Notes under the pieces: generated by a model
Told to the model about the DNA's origin: nothing
Databases searched by the model: none
The model's input: only the letters and a program-made list of their open reading frames with translations
Assembly: GCA_016776605.1 (NCBI GenBank)
Contig: JADHTB010000016.1
Coordinates: forward strand, 1-64,000
Length of the DNA: 64,000 nt
Direction: 5' to 3'
Origin: Alphaproteobacteria bacterium
GTDB lineage: Bacteria > Pseudomonadota > Alphaproteobacteria > GCA-2731375
Program-made: the position numbers and the translations under genes
In this document: one piece after another, positions 1 to 8,934 of the stretch
Numbering within the stretch: the first letter of the stretch is position 1
How the letters are laid out: every line of letters begins with the position of its first letter

Positions 1-452
1 TTGACCACCCGGCCGCCGGATTTAAACGCCGTCCCCCGGCCCGAGATACCCTCGACGCCCAGGAAATGATCCCGCGCGGCGCCCGCCTTGATGCGGCGGG
101 GACCGGCCAGATTGGCAGCCAGAACGCCGCCGATGGTCTGCTCGTTCAGGCTTTGATACAGATCGCCGAAATCGGGTGGTTCAAAGGCCAATTGCTGGCG
201 CTGTTGCGCCAACATGGCCTGAATTTGTCCCAGCGGCGTGGCGGCACCGGCGCGCAGCACCAGTTCCTCGGGTTCATACAGGCTGACACCATTCAGGGCG
301 GACAGATCAAGGCGATAGTCCGCCGCGACGGGCCGGCCCAGCCCGACCTTGCTGCCGCCGCCCACCAGCTCTACGGTTCGCGCCTCGGCGGCGGCCCAGG
401 CCAGCGCCTCACCCAGTTGACCGGCGTCCTCCGGTTTCAGGTTTTGTACCAT
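1..452 (-). CDS. glcE: Glycolate oxidase FAD-binding subunit GlcE (partial, cut by window edge)
   Basis: The 5' 150 codons are present and the 3' part lies beyond the window. GlcE is the second FAD-binding subunit of glycolate oxidase (GlcDEF), which oxidises glycolate to glyoxylate. The visible residues show the VAO-type FAD-binding N-terminus, with a GGGSKVGLG loop and the segment TIGGVLAANLAGPRRIKAGA, typical of GlcE. The start ATG shares one base with the TGA stop of the upstream glcD (TGATG), which implies translational coupling in a glcDE operon. GlcF would be expected next, outside the window. Confidence 0.88.
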   Translation of the reverse strand, partial: MVQNLKPEDAGQLGEALAWAAAEARTVELVGGGSKVGLGRPVAADYRLDLSALNGVSLYEPEELVLRAGAATPLGQIQAMLAQQRQQLAFEPPDFGDLYQSLNEQTIGGVLAANLAGPRRIKAGAARDHFLGVEGISGRGTAFKSGGRVV

Positions 453-1954
453 CAGAAACGGGGGATCTCGGGGAACGGCAGTTGCCCCCTATGCACATGC
501 ATCTGCCCCAATTCGGCACAGCGGTGCAGGATGGGAAAGACCTTGCCTGGATTGAGGCGGCCATTGGGGTCAAAGGCGCATTTCACCCGCTGCTGTTGCG
601 CCAGATCTTCCTCCGTGAAGGCCTCGGTCATCAGATCACGCTTTTCCACGCCCACCCCATGTTCGCCTGTCAGCACCCCGCCAACTTCGACACAAAGCCG
701 CAGAATATCGGCGCCGAACTGCTCCGCCGCCTCCAATTCGCCGGCGTTGGCATCGTACAGGATCAATGGATGCAGATTGCCGTCGCCGGCATGGAAAACG
801 TTGGCCACACGCAGGCCATAATGCTCGCTCAAGGCGCTCATGCGGGTTAGCACCTCGGGCAGGCGGTTGCGCGGAATGGTGCCGTCCATACACAGATAAT
901 CGGGGCTGATCCGGCCGATGGCGGGAAAGGCGGCCTTGCGCCCGGCCCAGAATGCCGTCCGCTCGGCCTCGTTTTCCGAAGCGCGGAGCGAGGTGGAGCC
1001 GCAACCCTGGGCGATATCGCCCACCCTTTCAATCAGGTAATCCACTTCCGGGGCGGGGCCGTCCAATTCGACAATCAACAAGGCTTCCGCCTCCAGGGGA
1101 TAGCCGGCCTGGCAGAACTCCTCCGCCGCATGGATGGCGGCCTTGTCCATCATTTCCATGCCGCCCGGAATGATCCCCGCGCCGATGACCTGCGCCACGC
1201 AGGACCCGGCCGCCTCGCTGGAGGGAAATCCGATCAGCACCGCGCGGGCGGTCTCGGGCTTCTTCAGAATGCGCACGGTCACTTCCGTGATCACGCCCAA
1301 CAGGCCTTCCGAACCGGTCAGCAGCCCCAGCAGGTCATAGCCGCCGCTATCAAGATGCTTGCCGCCCAGGCGGATCACCTCGCCCGACAGCAGCACCATT
1401 TCCAGGCCCAGCAGATTGTTCGTGGTAACGCCATATTTCAGGCAATGCACGCCGCCGGCATTCTCGGCGACGTTGCCGCCGATGGAACAGGCGATCTGGC
1501 TGGATGGATCCGGCGCGTAATAAAATCCGGCGGCCTCGACGGCCTGGCTGATGCCCAAATTCGTGACGCCGGGCTGGACCCGGACGGCCCTGTTCTCGTA
1601 GTCGATCTCCAGCACCCGATTAAATTTGCCCAGGCCCAGGATAATACCATCGGCCAGGGGCAGGGCCCCGCCGGAAAGCGAGGTGCCGGCGCCGCGCGGC
1701 ACAATCTTGACGCCCCAGGCGTCGCACAGACGCATGACCAGCGAGACCTGATCCACGGTATTCGGCAGCACCACGCACATGGGCGTCTGGCGGTAGGCGG
1801 TCAGGCCGTCGGATTCATAGACGCGCAGTGCCACATCGTCGGCGATCACGCCCTCGCCCGGTACGATTTCGCGCAAGGCGGCGACAAGCCCCGGCCGTTG
1901 CGCCAGAACGTTGGCATCGGGTTCGGGCATGCGCATGATTTCATCTCCGACCAA
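452..1954 (-). CDS. glcD: Glycolate oxidase subunit GlcD (FAD-linked oxidase)
   Basis: A 500-residue FAD-linked oxidase close to the usual GlcD length. The N-terminal FAD-binding domain has PRGAGTSLSGG, PDPSSQ and GGNVAENAGG. The C-terminal FAD-oxidase domain has HAGDGNLHP, GEHGVG and the ending FDPNGRLNPGKVFP. These motifs separate GlcD from plain D-lactate dehydrogenases, although the families overlap and D-2-hydroxyacid substrates other than glycolate are possible. It overlaps glcE by one base. The start could be the first ATG or the MRMPEP methionine seven residues in. Confidence 0.9.
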   Translation of the reverse strand: MVGDEIMRMPEPDANVLAQRPGLVAALREIVPGEGVIADDVALRVYESDGLTAYRQTPMCVVLPNTVDQVSLVMRLCDAWGVKIVPRGAGTSLSGGALPLADGIILGLGKFNRVLEIDYENRAVRVQPGVTNLGISQAVEAAGFYYAPDPSSQIACSIGGNVAENAGGVHCLKYGVTTNNLLGLEMVLLSGEVIRLGGKHLDSGGYDLLGLLTGSEGLLGVITEVTVRILKKPETARAVLIGFPSSEAAGSCVAQVIGAGIIPGGMEMMDKAAIHAAEEFCQAGYPLEAEALLIVELDGPAPEVDYLIERVGDIAQGCGSTSLRASENEAERTAFWAGRKAAFPAIGRISPDYLCMDGTIPRNRLPEVLTRMSALSEHYGLRVANVFHAGDGNLHPLILYDANAGELEAAEQFGADILRLCVEVGGVLTGEHGVGVEKRDLMTEAFTEEDLAQQQRVKCAFDPNGRLNPGKVFPILHRCAELGQMHVHRGQLPFPEIPRF

Positions 1955-2049
1955 AGGGAATGACCAGTAATAGCAAATGTTTGGTCGAGAAAGAATGTAA
2001 AATGAAAAACCGTGCCTGCAAGGCGCAGCATCAATGTTCAGCCTAAGGC

Positions 2050-2093
2050 GTTAGCAACAAGGGGGGTTAGCAACAAGAGGAGTTGGCAACAAG
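2050..2093. repeat. 16-bp tandem repeat, 2.75 units
   Basis: Units GTTAGCAACAAGGGGG (2050-2065) and GTTAGCAACAAGAGGA (2066-2081) are followed by a partial GTTGGCAACAAG (2082-2093). They lie between the 5' end of glcD and the 3' end of rpmJ, where no gene is visible. The function is unknown; replication slippage is the simplest origin. Confidence 0.8.
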
Positions 2094-2122
2094 ACCCGCG
2101 GAGGTCTGTTGGCAGCGTGATG

Positions 2123-2248
2123 CTAGCCCTGGCGCGCCTTGAAGCGGGGGTTGGTCTTGTTGATCACATAGACCCGCCCTTTGCGGCGAACGACCCGGCA
2201 ATCACGATGGCGCTTTTTAGCCGACCTTAAAGAATTTAGAACTTTCAT
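2123..2248 (-). CDS. rpmJ: 50S ribosomal protein L36 (41-residue, low-cysteine form)
   Basis: A 41-residue basic protein starting [16 protein letters not shown] and ending [11 protein letters not shown], which is the alphaproteobacterial L36 pattern. Only one cysteine remains, so the zinc-ribbon ligands of the classical L36 are missing; this is the zinc-independent (C-) type. It is a structural component of the large ribosomal subunit. The longer reading frame running upstream is rejected because the ATG at 2248 has an AGGTGA ribosome site and matches the family N-terminus exactly. Confidence 0.93.
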   Translation of the reverse strand: MKVLNSLRSAKKRHRDCRVVRRKGRVYVINKTNPRFKARQG

Positions 2249-2403
2249 TTCATCACCTGCTCGCGGCCCCTCTTCGGGGCAAAAGGTTGGCGGAACATAC
2301 AGACGCCCCCCCGGCCTGTCAACGCCGCCGCGGATCAATCAGCAGACAATCATTGAGCGCTGATTTGCACTACGCCTTGGCTTAGGGCAGGGCCGAAAAT
2401 CCG

Positions 2404-3411
2404 CTAGTCCTTGATCTGCAAATCATCCTGATCGGCTGCATTGTAATTCGCATCATACCACCAAGAGATGTAATCGGCGTAAGTAATCGGCGGAAACAGC
2501 GGTGGATTATCCTTGTCGCAACAACTGGAAAGGCAGGTAATCAGGGTATCCAGATTGGGGCCCAAAAAATACGGTATGGCATACCGCGCCTGATCGTCAG
2601 GCGGCACCACTCTGTGCGGCGTCGATTTAAAGCGCCCGTTGGTCCAGCGGTGCAGCATGTCGCCGGTATTCACCACGAACGAGCCTGGCACGTAAGGCAC
2701 ATCCCACCATTCCCCTGACACCCCTTTGACTTGCAGACCGGGCACCCCTGATTGCGCCAAAAAGGTCATGAAGTTGGCATCCGTGTGCGGTGCGATGCCG
2801 TACTGATCGGGCTGTCTATCCGCGCGGGGGTAATGGGACAGGCGAAACGAAAACTGGCTCTCGGCAAAGGCGGCATCAAAGGTATCGGGGGCCAAATCCA
2901 GGGCCAGGGCCACGGCGGGCAGCAACCGCCGGCCCAGGGCATCGACGGCCTCGGTATAGGCCAGGATTGCCTCGCGAAAACCCGGCAGATCCGCCGGCCA
3001 TTCGTTTGGCCCGGCAAACCGCCGCCCGGCCAGGGCCAGCGGGTCGTCCGGCGCCCTTTCCCGCTTGATGAAAAAAGCCTCGTTCATATCCGGCAAAGCA
3101 TCCTCGCTGGCCCGCGAGGTACTTACATTGTAGCGGCCCATGGCCATGTAGCCGTTGTTGTGGGCGTTCATCAACACCGCCTGCTTGGCCGCCATGCTCT
3201 GGTCGTGGAAGCGTTTGGCCTGGACAAAGGTTTGCTCAATCAACGCTTGCGGCACGCCATGATTGACGATCATGAGGAAGCCCGTGTCCTCCAGCGCCTG
3301 GCGCAAGGCCGGGGCGATTTCCCGTGCGCCCGACAGGCCGCCATGGGCAATCGGCGCCAGATCGATCAGCGGTATGGCGCTATCTGAAAGCTGACCAGAA
3401 GACATAAGCAT
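2404..3411 (-). CDS. Isopenicillin N synthase-like 2-oxoglutarate/Fe(II) dioxygenase
   Basis: A 335-residue non-haem iron dioxygenase with an N-terminal DIOX_N domain (IPLIDLAPI... FLMIVNHGVP) and a C-terminal 2OG-Fe(II) domain. The iron ligands are visible as HTDANF (His and Asp) and the distal His of STPHRVVPP. RYAIPYF occupies the place of the usual oxoglutarate-binding Arg. The substrate is unknown; such enzymes act on small acids, amines and xenobiotics. The start at 3411 is chosen because AGGA lies eight bases upstream; the longer frame has no ribosome site. It has its own promoter in the 80-bp gap after the cyclase gene. Confidence 0.85.
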   Translation of the reverse strand: MLMSSGQLSDSAIPLIDLAPIAHGGLSGAREIAPALRQALEDTGFLMIVNHGVPQALIEQTFVQAKRFHDQSMAAKQAVLMNAHNNGYMAMGRYNVSTSRASEDALPDMNEAFFIKRERAPDDPLALAGRRFAGPNEWPADLPGFREAILAYTEAVDALGRRLLPAVALALDLAPDTFDAAFAESQFSFRLSHYPRADRQPDQYGIAPHTDANFMTFLAQSGVPGLQVKGVSGEWWDVPYVPGSFVVNTGDMLHRWTNGRFKSTPHRVVPPDDQARYAIPYFLGPNLDTLITCLSSCCDKDNPPLFPPITYADYISWWYDANYNAADQDDLQIKD

Positions 3412-3460
3412 GGGCGTTTCCTTTGTCTGGGCCATAGCCGGATTGATCGCGGTCAGCTTT

Positions 3461-3488
3461 ATCATACTGATGACGTTGATTACGTCAA
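3461..3488 (-). promoter_or_regulatory. Sigma70-like promoter with overlapping palindromic operator (dioxygenase gene)
   Basis: On the minus strand TTGACG (3483-3488) and TATGAT (3461-3466) are separated by 16 bp, 40-50 bp upstream of the dioxygenase start. The palindrome TGACGT-5-ACGTCA (3471-3487) covers the -35 element and the spacer, which is the position of a repressor operator. The regulator is not identifiable. Confidence 0.55.
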
Positions 3489-3490
3489 TT

Positions 3491-6400
3491 TCAAGAGGGC
3501 TTGATCGAAGCAAGCATGGCATCAATGGCCGGCAGGGCAGTCAACTTACCCATTTGTTTCGCCCGGTCCTGTATTTGGCGCAGGTCATCGACGGTGGTTT
3601 GGTCATATTGACCGCGCCCAATCGCTGCCAGCAACCGTCCCCTGGAAATAACGAAATCGCATACGGGTATGGGCTCCGGCGCCCAATATGCCTCCATGGC
3701 AGCCGCGTAACGATCCGCCTCGTCCCAGCCACCTCGGCGCAGGGATGCTTCTATGGCATACTCGTAAAAATCCAGATAGTTGTGACTAACCGCACCCGCG
3801 CGCAACAAACACTCCCCTTCCGCCAGCGCTTGGCCGGCGCATTCGGCATCATCGGTCAGCAAGGCCAAAATGCCCAGACAGGTTGGTCCCATGAAGGCCA
3901 TGCCTGCCTCCCGTGCCAAGGCGATTGCCGACCTAATCTCCAGTTCCGCCTCGGCGCGGCGCCCCTGCACCAACAGCGCGCGGGCCAGAAGCCCTTTCGC
4001 ATCACAGGAAAACAACTTGGCGCCGATATGTTGGCTGGCTTCGAACATCTCCACAGCCAAGCTTTCCGCACGGACGCCGTCACCCGCCTCGATATCAAAT
4101 TGCGCTGCGACGCCCTTGGCAACCGCGAAGGCACGTTGATCGCCGATCGCGAGAGACATATTTATGGCCGCGGCAACATCTCTGGACCCGGCCTCGGGCT
4201 TGGCAAGATACAGGTTGATGACGCCCCGCATGATCAGGTTAGAGGCCTCGATTGCCGCCAAGCCGTGGCGACCGGCAACCTCTATACAACGGTCAAAAAA
4301 CTTATATGCGGTCTGCATTCGCCCATCCATGTACCAGGCGTCACCAAGACCGCTCAACGCCCGTGCCTCAGCCTCTGGCGAAACCGCCTGCTTGGCATAT
4401 TCCAGCGCTTGACCGTGTTCCGACAGGCAGCGTTCAAAATCCCCCATGGAAAAATAGATGCCACCCCGCAAGTAGTGAATGCGTGCCAGGGCCTCCCTGC
4501 TGTCCAACCTCTGCGCCACTACCTCGGCACGCTCCAGCGCAGCCAAGCCTTCATCGCGGCGATCAATGATGCGCAGGCCCTCGGCCAAGCCAGTATTGAC
4601 GCGGCAAATTTGCCTGTCGGTAGTAGCTGCGACCTGGGCCAGTCGAAAAGCTGAAATTGATCGTTCCGTCTGCCCCAACTCGCGCAGCAAATCGCCCTGG
4701 AAACAGGTTAGATTGAAATGAACCTCCGCCGGGCAATCCAGTTCCAGCGCCCGGTCAACTAGCCGCAAGGCAACGTCGTTGCGAAAGGCGTCATGTTGCC
4801 GCTGCGCCGCAGTGAGATAGGCCGCCGCCGCGCCAGGAACTTTACCCGCATCCAGATGCGCGGCATGTAAGGAAGGATCAAATTCCTTGAAATAACCGGC
4901 GGCGCGTATGTGCAGTTCAACCCTTTGGTCTGACAGCAAGGATCCGTAAACCCCATCGCGGATTAGGGCATGGGCAAAGTAATAGTCGTTGCCAGCCGGT
5001 CGGATCAGTGCCTGCGCCAACAATATATCCGGCCGGTAATCATCGTAACGCAACAGCACCGCTAGAGCGGCGCCAGAAAATCTCTGGCCCAGGACCGACG
5101 CCGCCTGCAGGGCCGCTTTGTCCCTGGGTGGCAGCGCATCCAGCCGCGCCTGTATTATGCCCTGCAAGGTTCCCGGCACCTCGCCGCCCTGCAATTCGTC
5201 CGCATTGCGCAGCAATTGTTCCAGGAACAACGGGTTGCCCCCGGCCCGTTCGATACAAGTGTCAACCAGGACTTGGTCCAGGCCGGCAAAGGTGCGCGCC
5301 AAATCCAAAGCTTCGGATTTTTCCATAGCGCCCAGGTCAATGGAGCTCACCGGCGTCCCATCAGCATCGGCGCGCCAGTTCGCGTCCAGGGGATCGGCGG
5401 CAAGCCGGGTCGTCAACACCAGGATAGCGCGGCAATCCCCAACCACCTTTGCCAGCAGCGCCACACGGCTTAGGACGACCGGGTCGGCCCAATGTAGATC
5501 CTCTATCTTCAACAATAACGGTGTCTGTTGACTCAACGAACGCACCAGCGCGGTAACGGTCTCTCGCTTACCCTTGTTGCGGGTGTCGTTGTCCATGGCA
5601 TCGTAAAGGCCTCGCAAGGCAGGGGGCTGCTCCAAATCCAGCAAATCGTTCAGATAGACCCGCTGATCCGGCGGCAAAAGGCCTGCGGACACGGCGTCGT
5701 TTGCGGCTTTCGTCCGCTCTGCCTTGCCGCCACCCGGACTGATCTCCAGCAAGCTGCGCACAAACGAACTCACGGCATCCTGGCCCTTCCCAATACCAAA
5801 ATCCAGGACCAAACCCGTATGACAGCGAAAGCCCTGTTCGGACGCCACGCGTTCGAATTCTGCCAACAGCCGGGTTTTGCCAATCCCCGCCTCGCCGCGC
5901 ACCACAAGGGTTTCGCCCACGTCATGGCTCAGACAATGGCGCACCGCCCCTTCAAAGCGGTGGAGCTCCCGCTGACGGCCGACAAAAGGGTGCAGTGCTC
6001 CAGCGTGGGGTTTCCGCAGCCCGCGCAGACGCCAAACCGTCACGGGTTCCAGCAAACCTGCGATCGGCCGCTCCCCCAGGCAGTCCCCTTCGAATTGCTC
6101 ACCCAGGGAACGTTGCACCGATGCCGATACCAATGTCTCTCCAGCCTGGGCCAAATCTGTCAACCGCGCGGCCAAGTTCACGCTGTCGCCGGTTATCGTA
6201 TATTCCGCATAGGCCGCGCTGCCAGTAGTGGAGGCCACCACCTGGCCAGCAGCAACGCCGATGTGGACCTCTATCGGCGGCTCTAGACCCAAGACCCCCT
6301 CGTGAATATCGCCGGCGGCACGCATGGCCCGCTCCGGGTCGTTGGTGTGGGCAACGGGCGCGCCAAACACCGCCATGACGGCGTCACCGATATGCTTATC

Positions 6401-6784
6401 CACCATGCCGCCATATCGCCGCACAATGGCATCAACGACGGCAAAAAAGCCGTTCAATCTGGCATGGGTCTGTTCCGCGTCCAAGCCGCTCGACATAGCT
6501 GTAAACCCAGAGATATCGGCGAACAGGACCGTAACCTGGCGCCGGGAGGCGTCCGGGCTACGCGCCGTCTGGTCGCCAACGCCCCGGGTTTCACCGGCCA
6601 ACGTTGCAATCGATGCAATCGCCGATAGGAATTTCTTGCGCGGACCCATGGGCAGGCCCAACTCTTTCAGATCACCCTCGTCAAGCAAGCGCGCTGCATC
6701 GAAGTCAATTTCGTTTTCGGCGAATACCTCAAGATATTTCTCAAGGCCAAGTTTCGCCAACCACTCCGACATTTTAGGCGCCAT
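3491..6784 (-). CDS. SAM domain - class III adenylate cyclase - AAA ATPase - TPR protein
   Basis: A 1097-residue multidomain signalling protein. Residues 5-60 form a SAM domain (SEWLAKLGLEKYLEVFAENE). Residues 82-210 form a class III cyclase with metal aspartates D90 (FADISGF) and D134 (GDAVMAVF). K130 and D200 are the pair expected for ATP rather than GTP, and the catalytic NLAAR follows at 203-207. A STAND/AAA-type ATPase then has FVGRQREL, Walker A GEAGIGKT (297-304) and Walker B LLLKIEDLHWAD. The C-terminal half is helical TPR-like repeats. A likely role is cAMP production gated by a TPR-sensed partner. A ribosome site (GAGG) precedes MAPKMSEW. No transmembrane segment is seen. Confidence 0.88.
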   Translation of the reverse strand: MAPKMSEWLAKLGLEKYLEVFAENEIDFDAARLLDEGDLKELGLPMGPRKKFLSAIASIATLAGETRGVGDQTARSPDASRRQVTVLFADISGFTAMSSGLDAEQTHARLNGFFAVVDAIVRRYGGMVDKHIGDAVMAVFGAPVAHTNDPERAMRAAGDIHEGVLGLEPPIEVHIGVAAGQVVASTTGSAAYAEYTITGDSVNLAARLTDLAQAGETLVSASVQRSLGEQFEGDCLGERPIAGLLEPVTVWRLRGLRKPHAGALHPFVGRQRELHRFEGAVRHCLSHDVGETLVVRGEAGIGKTRLLAEFERVASEQGFRCHTGLVLDFGIGKGQDAVSSFVRSLLEISPGGGKAERTKAANDAVSAGLLPPDQRVYLNDLLDLEQPPALRGLYDAMDNDTRNKGKRETVTALVRSLSQQTPLLLKIEDLHWADPVVLSRVALLAKVVGDCRAILVLTTRLAADPLDANWRADADGTPVSSIDLGAMEKSEALDLARTFAGLDQVLVDTCIERAGGNPLFLEQLLRNADELQGGEVPGTLQGIIQARLDALPPRDKAALQAASVLGQRFSGAALAVLLRYDDYRPDILLAQALIRPAGNDYYFAHALIRDGVYGSLLSDQRVELHIRAAGYFKEFDPSLHAAHLDAGKVPGAAAAYLTAAQRQHDAFRNDVALRLVDRALELDCPAEVHFNLTCFQGDLLRELGQTERSISAFRLAQVAATTDRQICRVNTGLAEGLRIIDRRDEGLAALERAEVVAQRLDSREALARIHYLRGGIYFSMGDFERCLSEHGQALEYAKQAVSPEAEARALSGLGDAWYMDGRMQTAYKFFDRCIEVAGRHGLAAIEASNLIMRGVINLYLAKPEAGSRDVAAAINMSLAIGDQRAFAVAKGVAAQFDIEAGDGVRAESLAVEMFEASQHIGAKLFSCDAKGLLARALLVQGRRAEAELEIRSAIALAREAGMAFMGPTCLGILALLTDDAECAGQALAEGECLLRAGAVSHNYLDFYEYAIEASLRRGGWDEADRYAAAMEAYWAPEPIPVCDFVISRGRLLAAIGRGQYDQTTVDDLRQIQDRAKQMGKLTALPAIDAMLASIKPS

Positions 6785-6837
6785 GACAAATACCTCAACC
6801 GAACTGAGATAAGATTAGCAAGTTCTCGTGGCGATTG

Positions 6838-8928
6838 TCAGGGCAGTTCGATGACGATGTTGCCGAAGTCATCCTGTCTGGCTTTGGCGCCCGGCGGGAC
6901 CAGGCAGGTGGCGTCATATTCCTCGATGATCAAGGGGCCGACGCGCCCCTCCGCCAAATCAGCGCGGCCCAGCACGGCCGCCTCCAGCCATCCCAGGTCG
7001 GGGCCGAAGTAGGCTTGCCGCAGACTGTTTTCCGCCGCCGCACGCACGTCCATCCCTTTCAGGCGATCCGGCACGGGTGGGTGATCGGGAATGGCGCGGC
7101 CGATCAATTGCGCATTGACCAACATGACCGGCTCCTCCGGCCCGGCGCGGTGACCATAGGTGCGTTCATGCTCCTGGCCAAAGCGTTCCTCCAACAATGC
7201 GACCTTTTCGGGATTAAAGTCGCCATCGGGCGCCGGCACCGTAAGTTCGAAGATCTGGCCCTTGTAATGCATGTTGGCGGTGCGGCGGATTTCCACCTGC
7301 TCCGGGCGGAACCCATCGGCGGCAAGTTGCGCCCGCGCCTCCTGCTCCAGTTTGCCCCAGATTTCATTCAAGGCCCCCGGTTCAGCATCGCGCAGCACCT
7401 GCATCATGGAGCGGGAATAGTGATGCTCCACATCCGCATAAAGCAGCCCAAAGGACGAAAACAGGCCCGGAAACGGCGGCACCACGATACGCCGCATATT
7501 CAGCGCCTTGGCCATGCCGGCGGCAAACAACGGGCCGTTGCCGCCGAACGCGAACAGGGCATAATCCCGTGGGTCCCGGCCCCGTTCGCTGGATATCGCC
7601 CGAATGGCCCGGATCATGTTCGAGATGACAATTTGATGGGCGCCGTAGGCCGCATGGGCCAATTCCAGATCCAGCGGCCCGGCAATGCTTTCCTGGAATA
7701 CCTCGTGACTTTTTTTCGCCTGCAATTCCAGCTCGCCGCCGACCAAAAACTTTGGGTTCAAATAGCCCAGAATGACATTCGCATCGGTCACCGTGGGATC
7801 AACCCCACCCTGGCCATAGCACACGGGACCAGGCACGGCGCCGGCGCTTTGCGGCCCGATCTGCATGGAGCCGCCGGCGTCAATCCAGACCACGGAACCG
7901 CCGCCCGCGCCGACCTCGGCCAGATCAATGGCCGGAACCTTCAAGTGATAACCGGCCCCAGACGTCAACCGCGAGCCGATCATGATGCCGCCGCCCACCT
8001 GGTAGTCCAGACTGCGGGTGAATTCACCATTCTCGACCAACGAGGCCTTGGCGGTGGTGCCGCCCATATCGAAGGTAATGACATCGGGCAGATCCAGCTT
8101 GCGGGCCAGGGCCTGGGCCCCGACCACGCCGCCAGCCGGCCCGGATTCGATGATATTGGCGGGTTTTCGTTCAGCCACCCCGGCATTGATCAAGCCGCCG
8201 TTGGATTGCATCAAAAGCAGGGGCGCGTTGATCTCGGCGGCCTTCAGCCGGGCACTCAGCTGTTGCAGATAATGGCTGACGATGGGCATCACATAGGCGT
8301 TGATCACCGTGGTGGAGGTGCGCTGATACTCCGATATTTCGGGCAGCACGTCGGCGCTGATGCAATGCAGCAGATCCGGCGCCAGACGCTCTATCACCGC
8401 CTTGATGGCGCGTTCATGTTCGTCATTGGCATAGGAGTTGATCAGGCAGACGGCGATGGTTTCCACCTGTTCGGCCAGCAGGCGTTTCACCACCCGCTCG
8501 ACCTCGTCCAGGTCCAGCGCGGTTTCGATCTCGCCCCGATGGTTGATCCGCTCGTTCACGTCCAGGCGCAGATAGCGTTCGACCAGGGGCGGCGGCTTTT
8601 CCCAATGCAGATCATACAGCCGGGGCATACGCAGGGTGCGGATTTCCAGCACATCGCGAAAGCCTTTGGTGGTGATCAAACCGGTCCTGGCGCCCTTGTG
8701 TTCAAGTATGGCGTTGGAGGCAACCGTGGTGCCGTGCAGCACTTCGTCGATCTGATCGGCGGTCAATCCGGCCGCTTCGAAGATGCTGGACAGCCCGTCC
8801 GCGATGGCGACCTCGTACTCACCCACGGTCGAGGACACCTTTTTCGTATACAGGGTGCCGTCCTCGCCCAACAGCACCAGGTCCGTAAATGTCCCGCCAA
8901 TGTCGGCGCCAACTCTGAAATTTGCCAT
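6838..8928 (-). CDS. hyuA: Hydantoinase/oxoprolinase family subunit A (HyuA-like)
   Basis: A 696-residue protein starting MANFRVGADIGGTFTDLVLL, the phosphate-binding loop of the ASKHA-fold HyuA family. A second phosphate motif, TFDMGGTTAKASLVENGE, is also present. The family covers ATP-dependent hydantoinases, 5-oxoprolinase and the large subunits of acetone/acetophenone carboxylases. It acts with HyuB, whose stop is six bases upstream of this start, so the two form an operon. The substrate (cyclic imide, lactam or ketone) cannot be told from sequence. Confidence 0.88.
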   Translation of the reverse strand: MANFRVGADIGGTFTDLVLLGEDGTLYTKKVSSTVGEYEVAIADGLSSIFEAAGLTADQIDEVLHGTTVASNAILEHKGARTGLITTKGFRDVLEIRTLRMPRLYDLHWEKPPPLVERYLRLDVNERINHRGEIETALDLDEVERVVKRLLAEQVETIAVCLINSYANDEHERAIKAVIERLAPDLLHCISADVLPEISEYQRTSTTVINAYVMPIVSHYLQQLSARLKAAEINAPLLLMQSNGGLINAGVAERKPANIIESGPAGGVVGAQALARKLDLPDVITFDMGGTTAKASLVENGEFTRSLDYQVGGGIMIGSRLTSGAGYHLKVPAIDLAEVGAGGGSVVWIDAGGSMQIGPQSAGAVPGPVCYGQGGVDPTVTDANVILGYLNPKFLVGGELELQAKKSHEVFQESIAGPLDLELAHAAYGAHQIVISNMIRAIRAISSERGRDPRDYALFAFGGNGPLFAAGMAKALNMRRIVVPPFPGLFSSFGLLYADVEHHYSRSMMQVLRDAEPGALNEIWGKLEQEARAQLAADGFRPEQVEIRRTANMHYKGQIFELTVPAPDGDFNPEKVALLEERFGQEHERTYGHRAGPEEPVMLVNAQLIGRAIPDHPPVPDRLKGMDVRAAAENSLRQAYFGPDLGWLEAAVLGRADLAEGRVGPLIIEEYDATCLVPPGAKARQDDFGNIVIELP

Positions 8929-8934
8929 TTTTTA

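Noticed and set aside
3475-3490. FNR/CRP-type box (TTGAC...ATCAA) on the dioxygenase promoter
   Set aside because: The half-site spacing is 13 bp rather than 14; the TGACGT palindrome explains the symmetry better.
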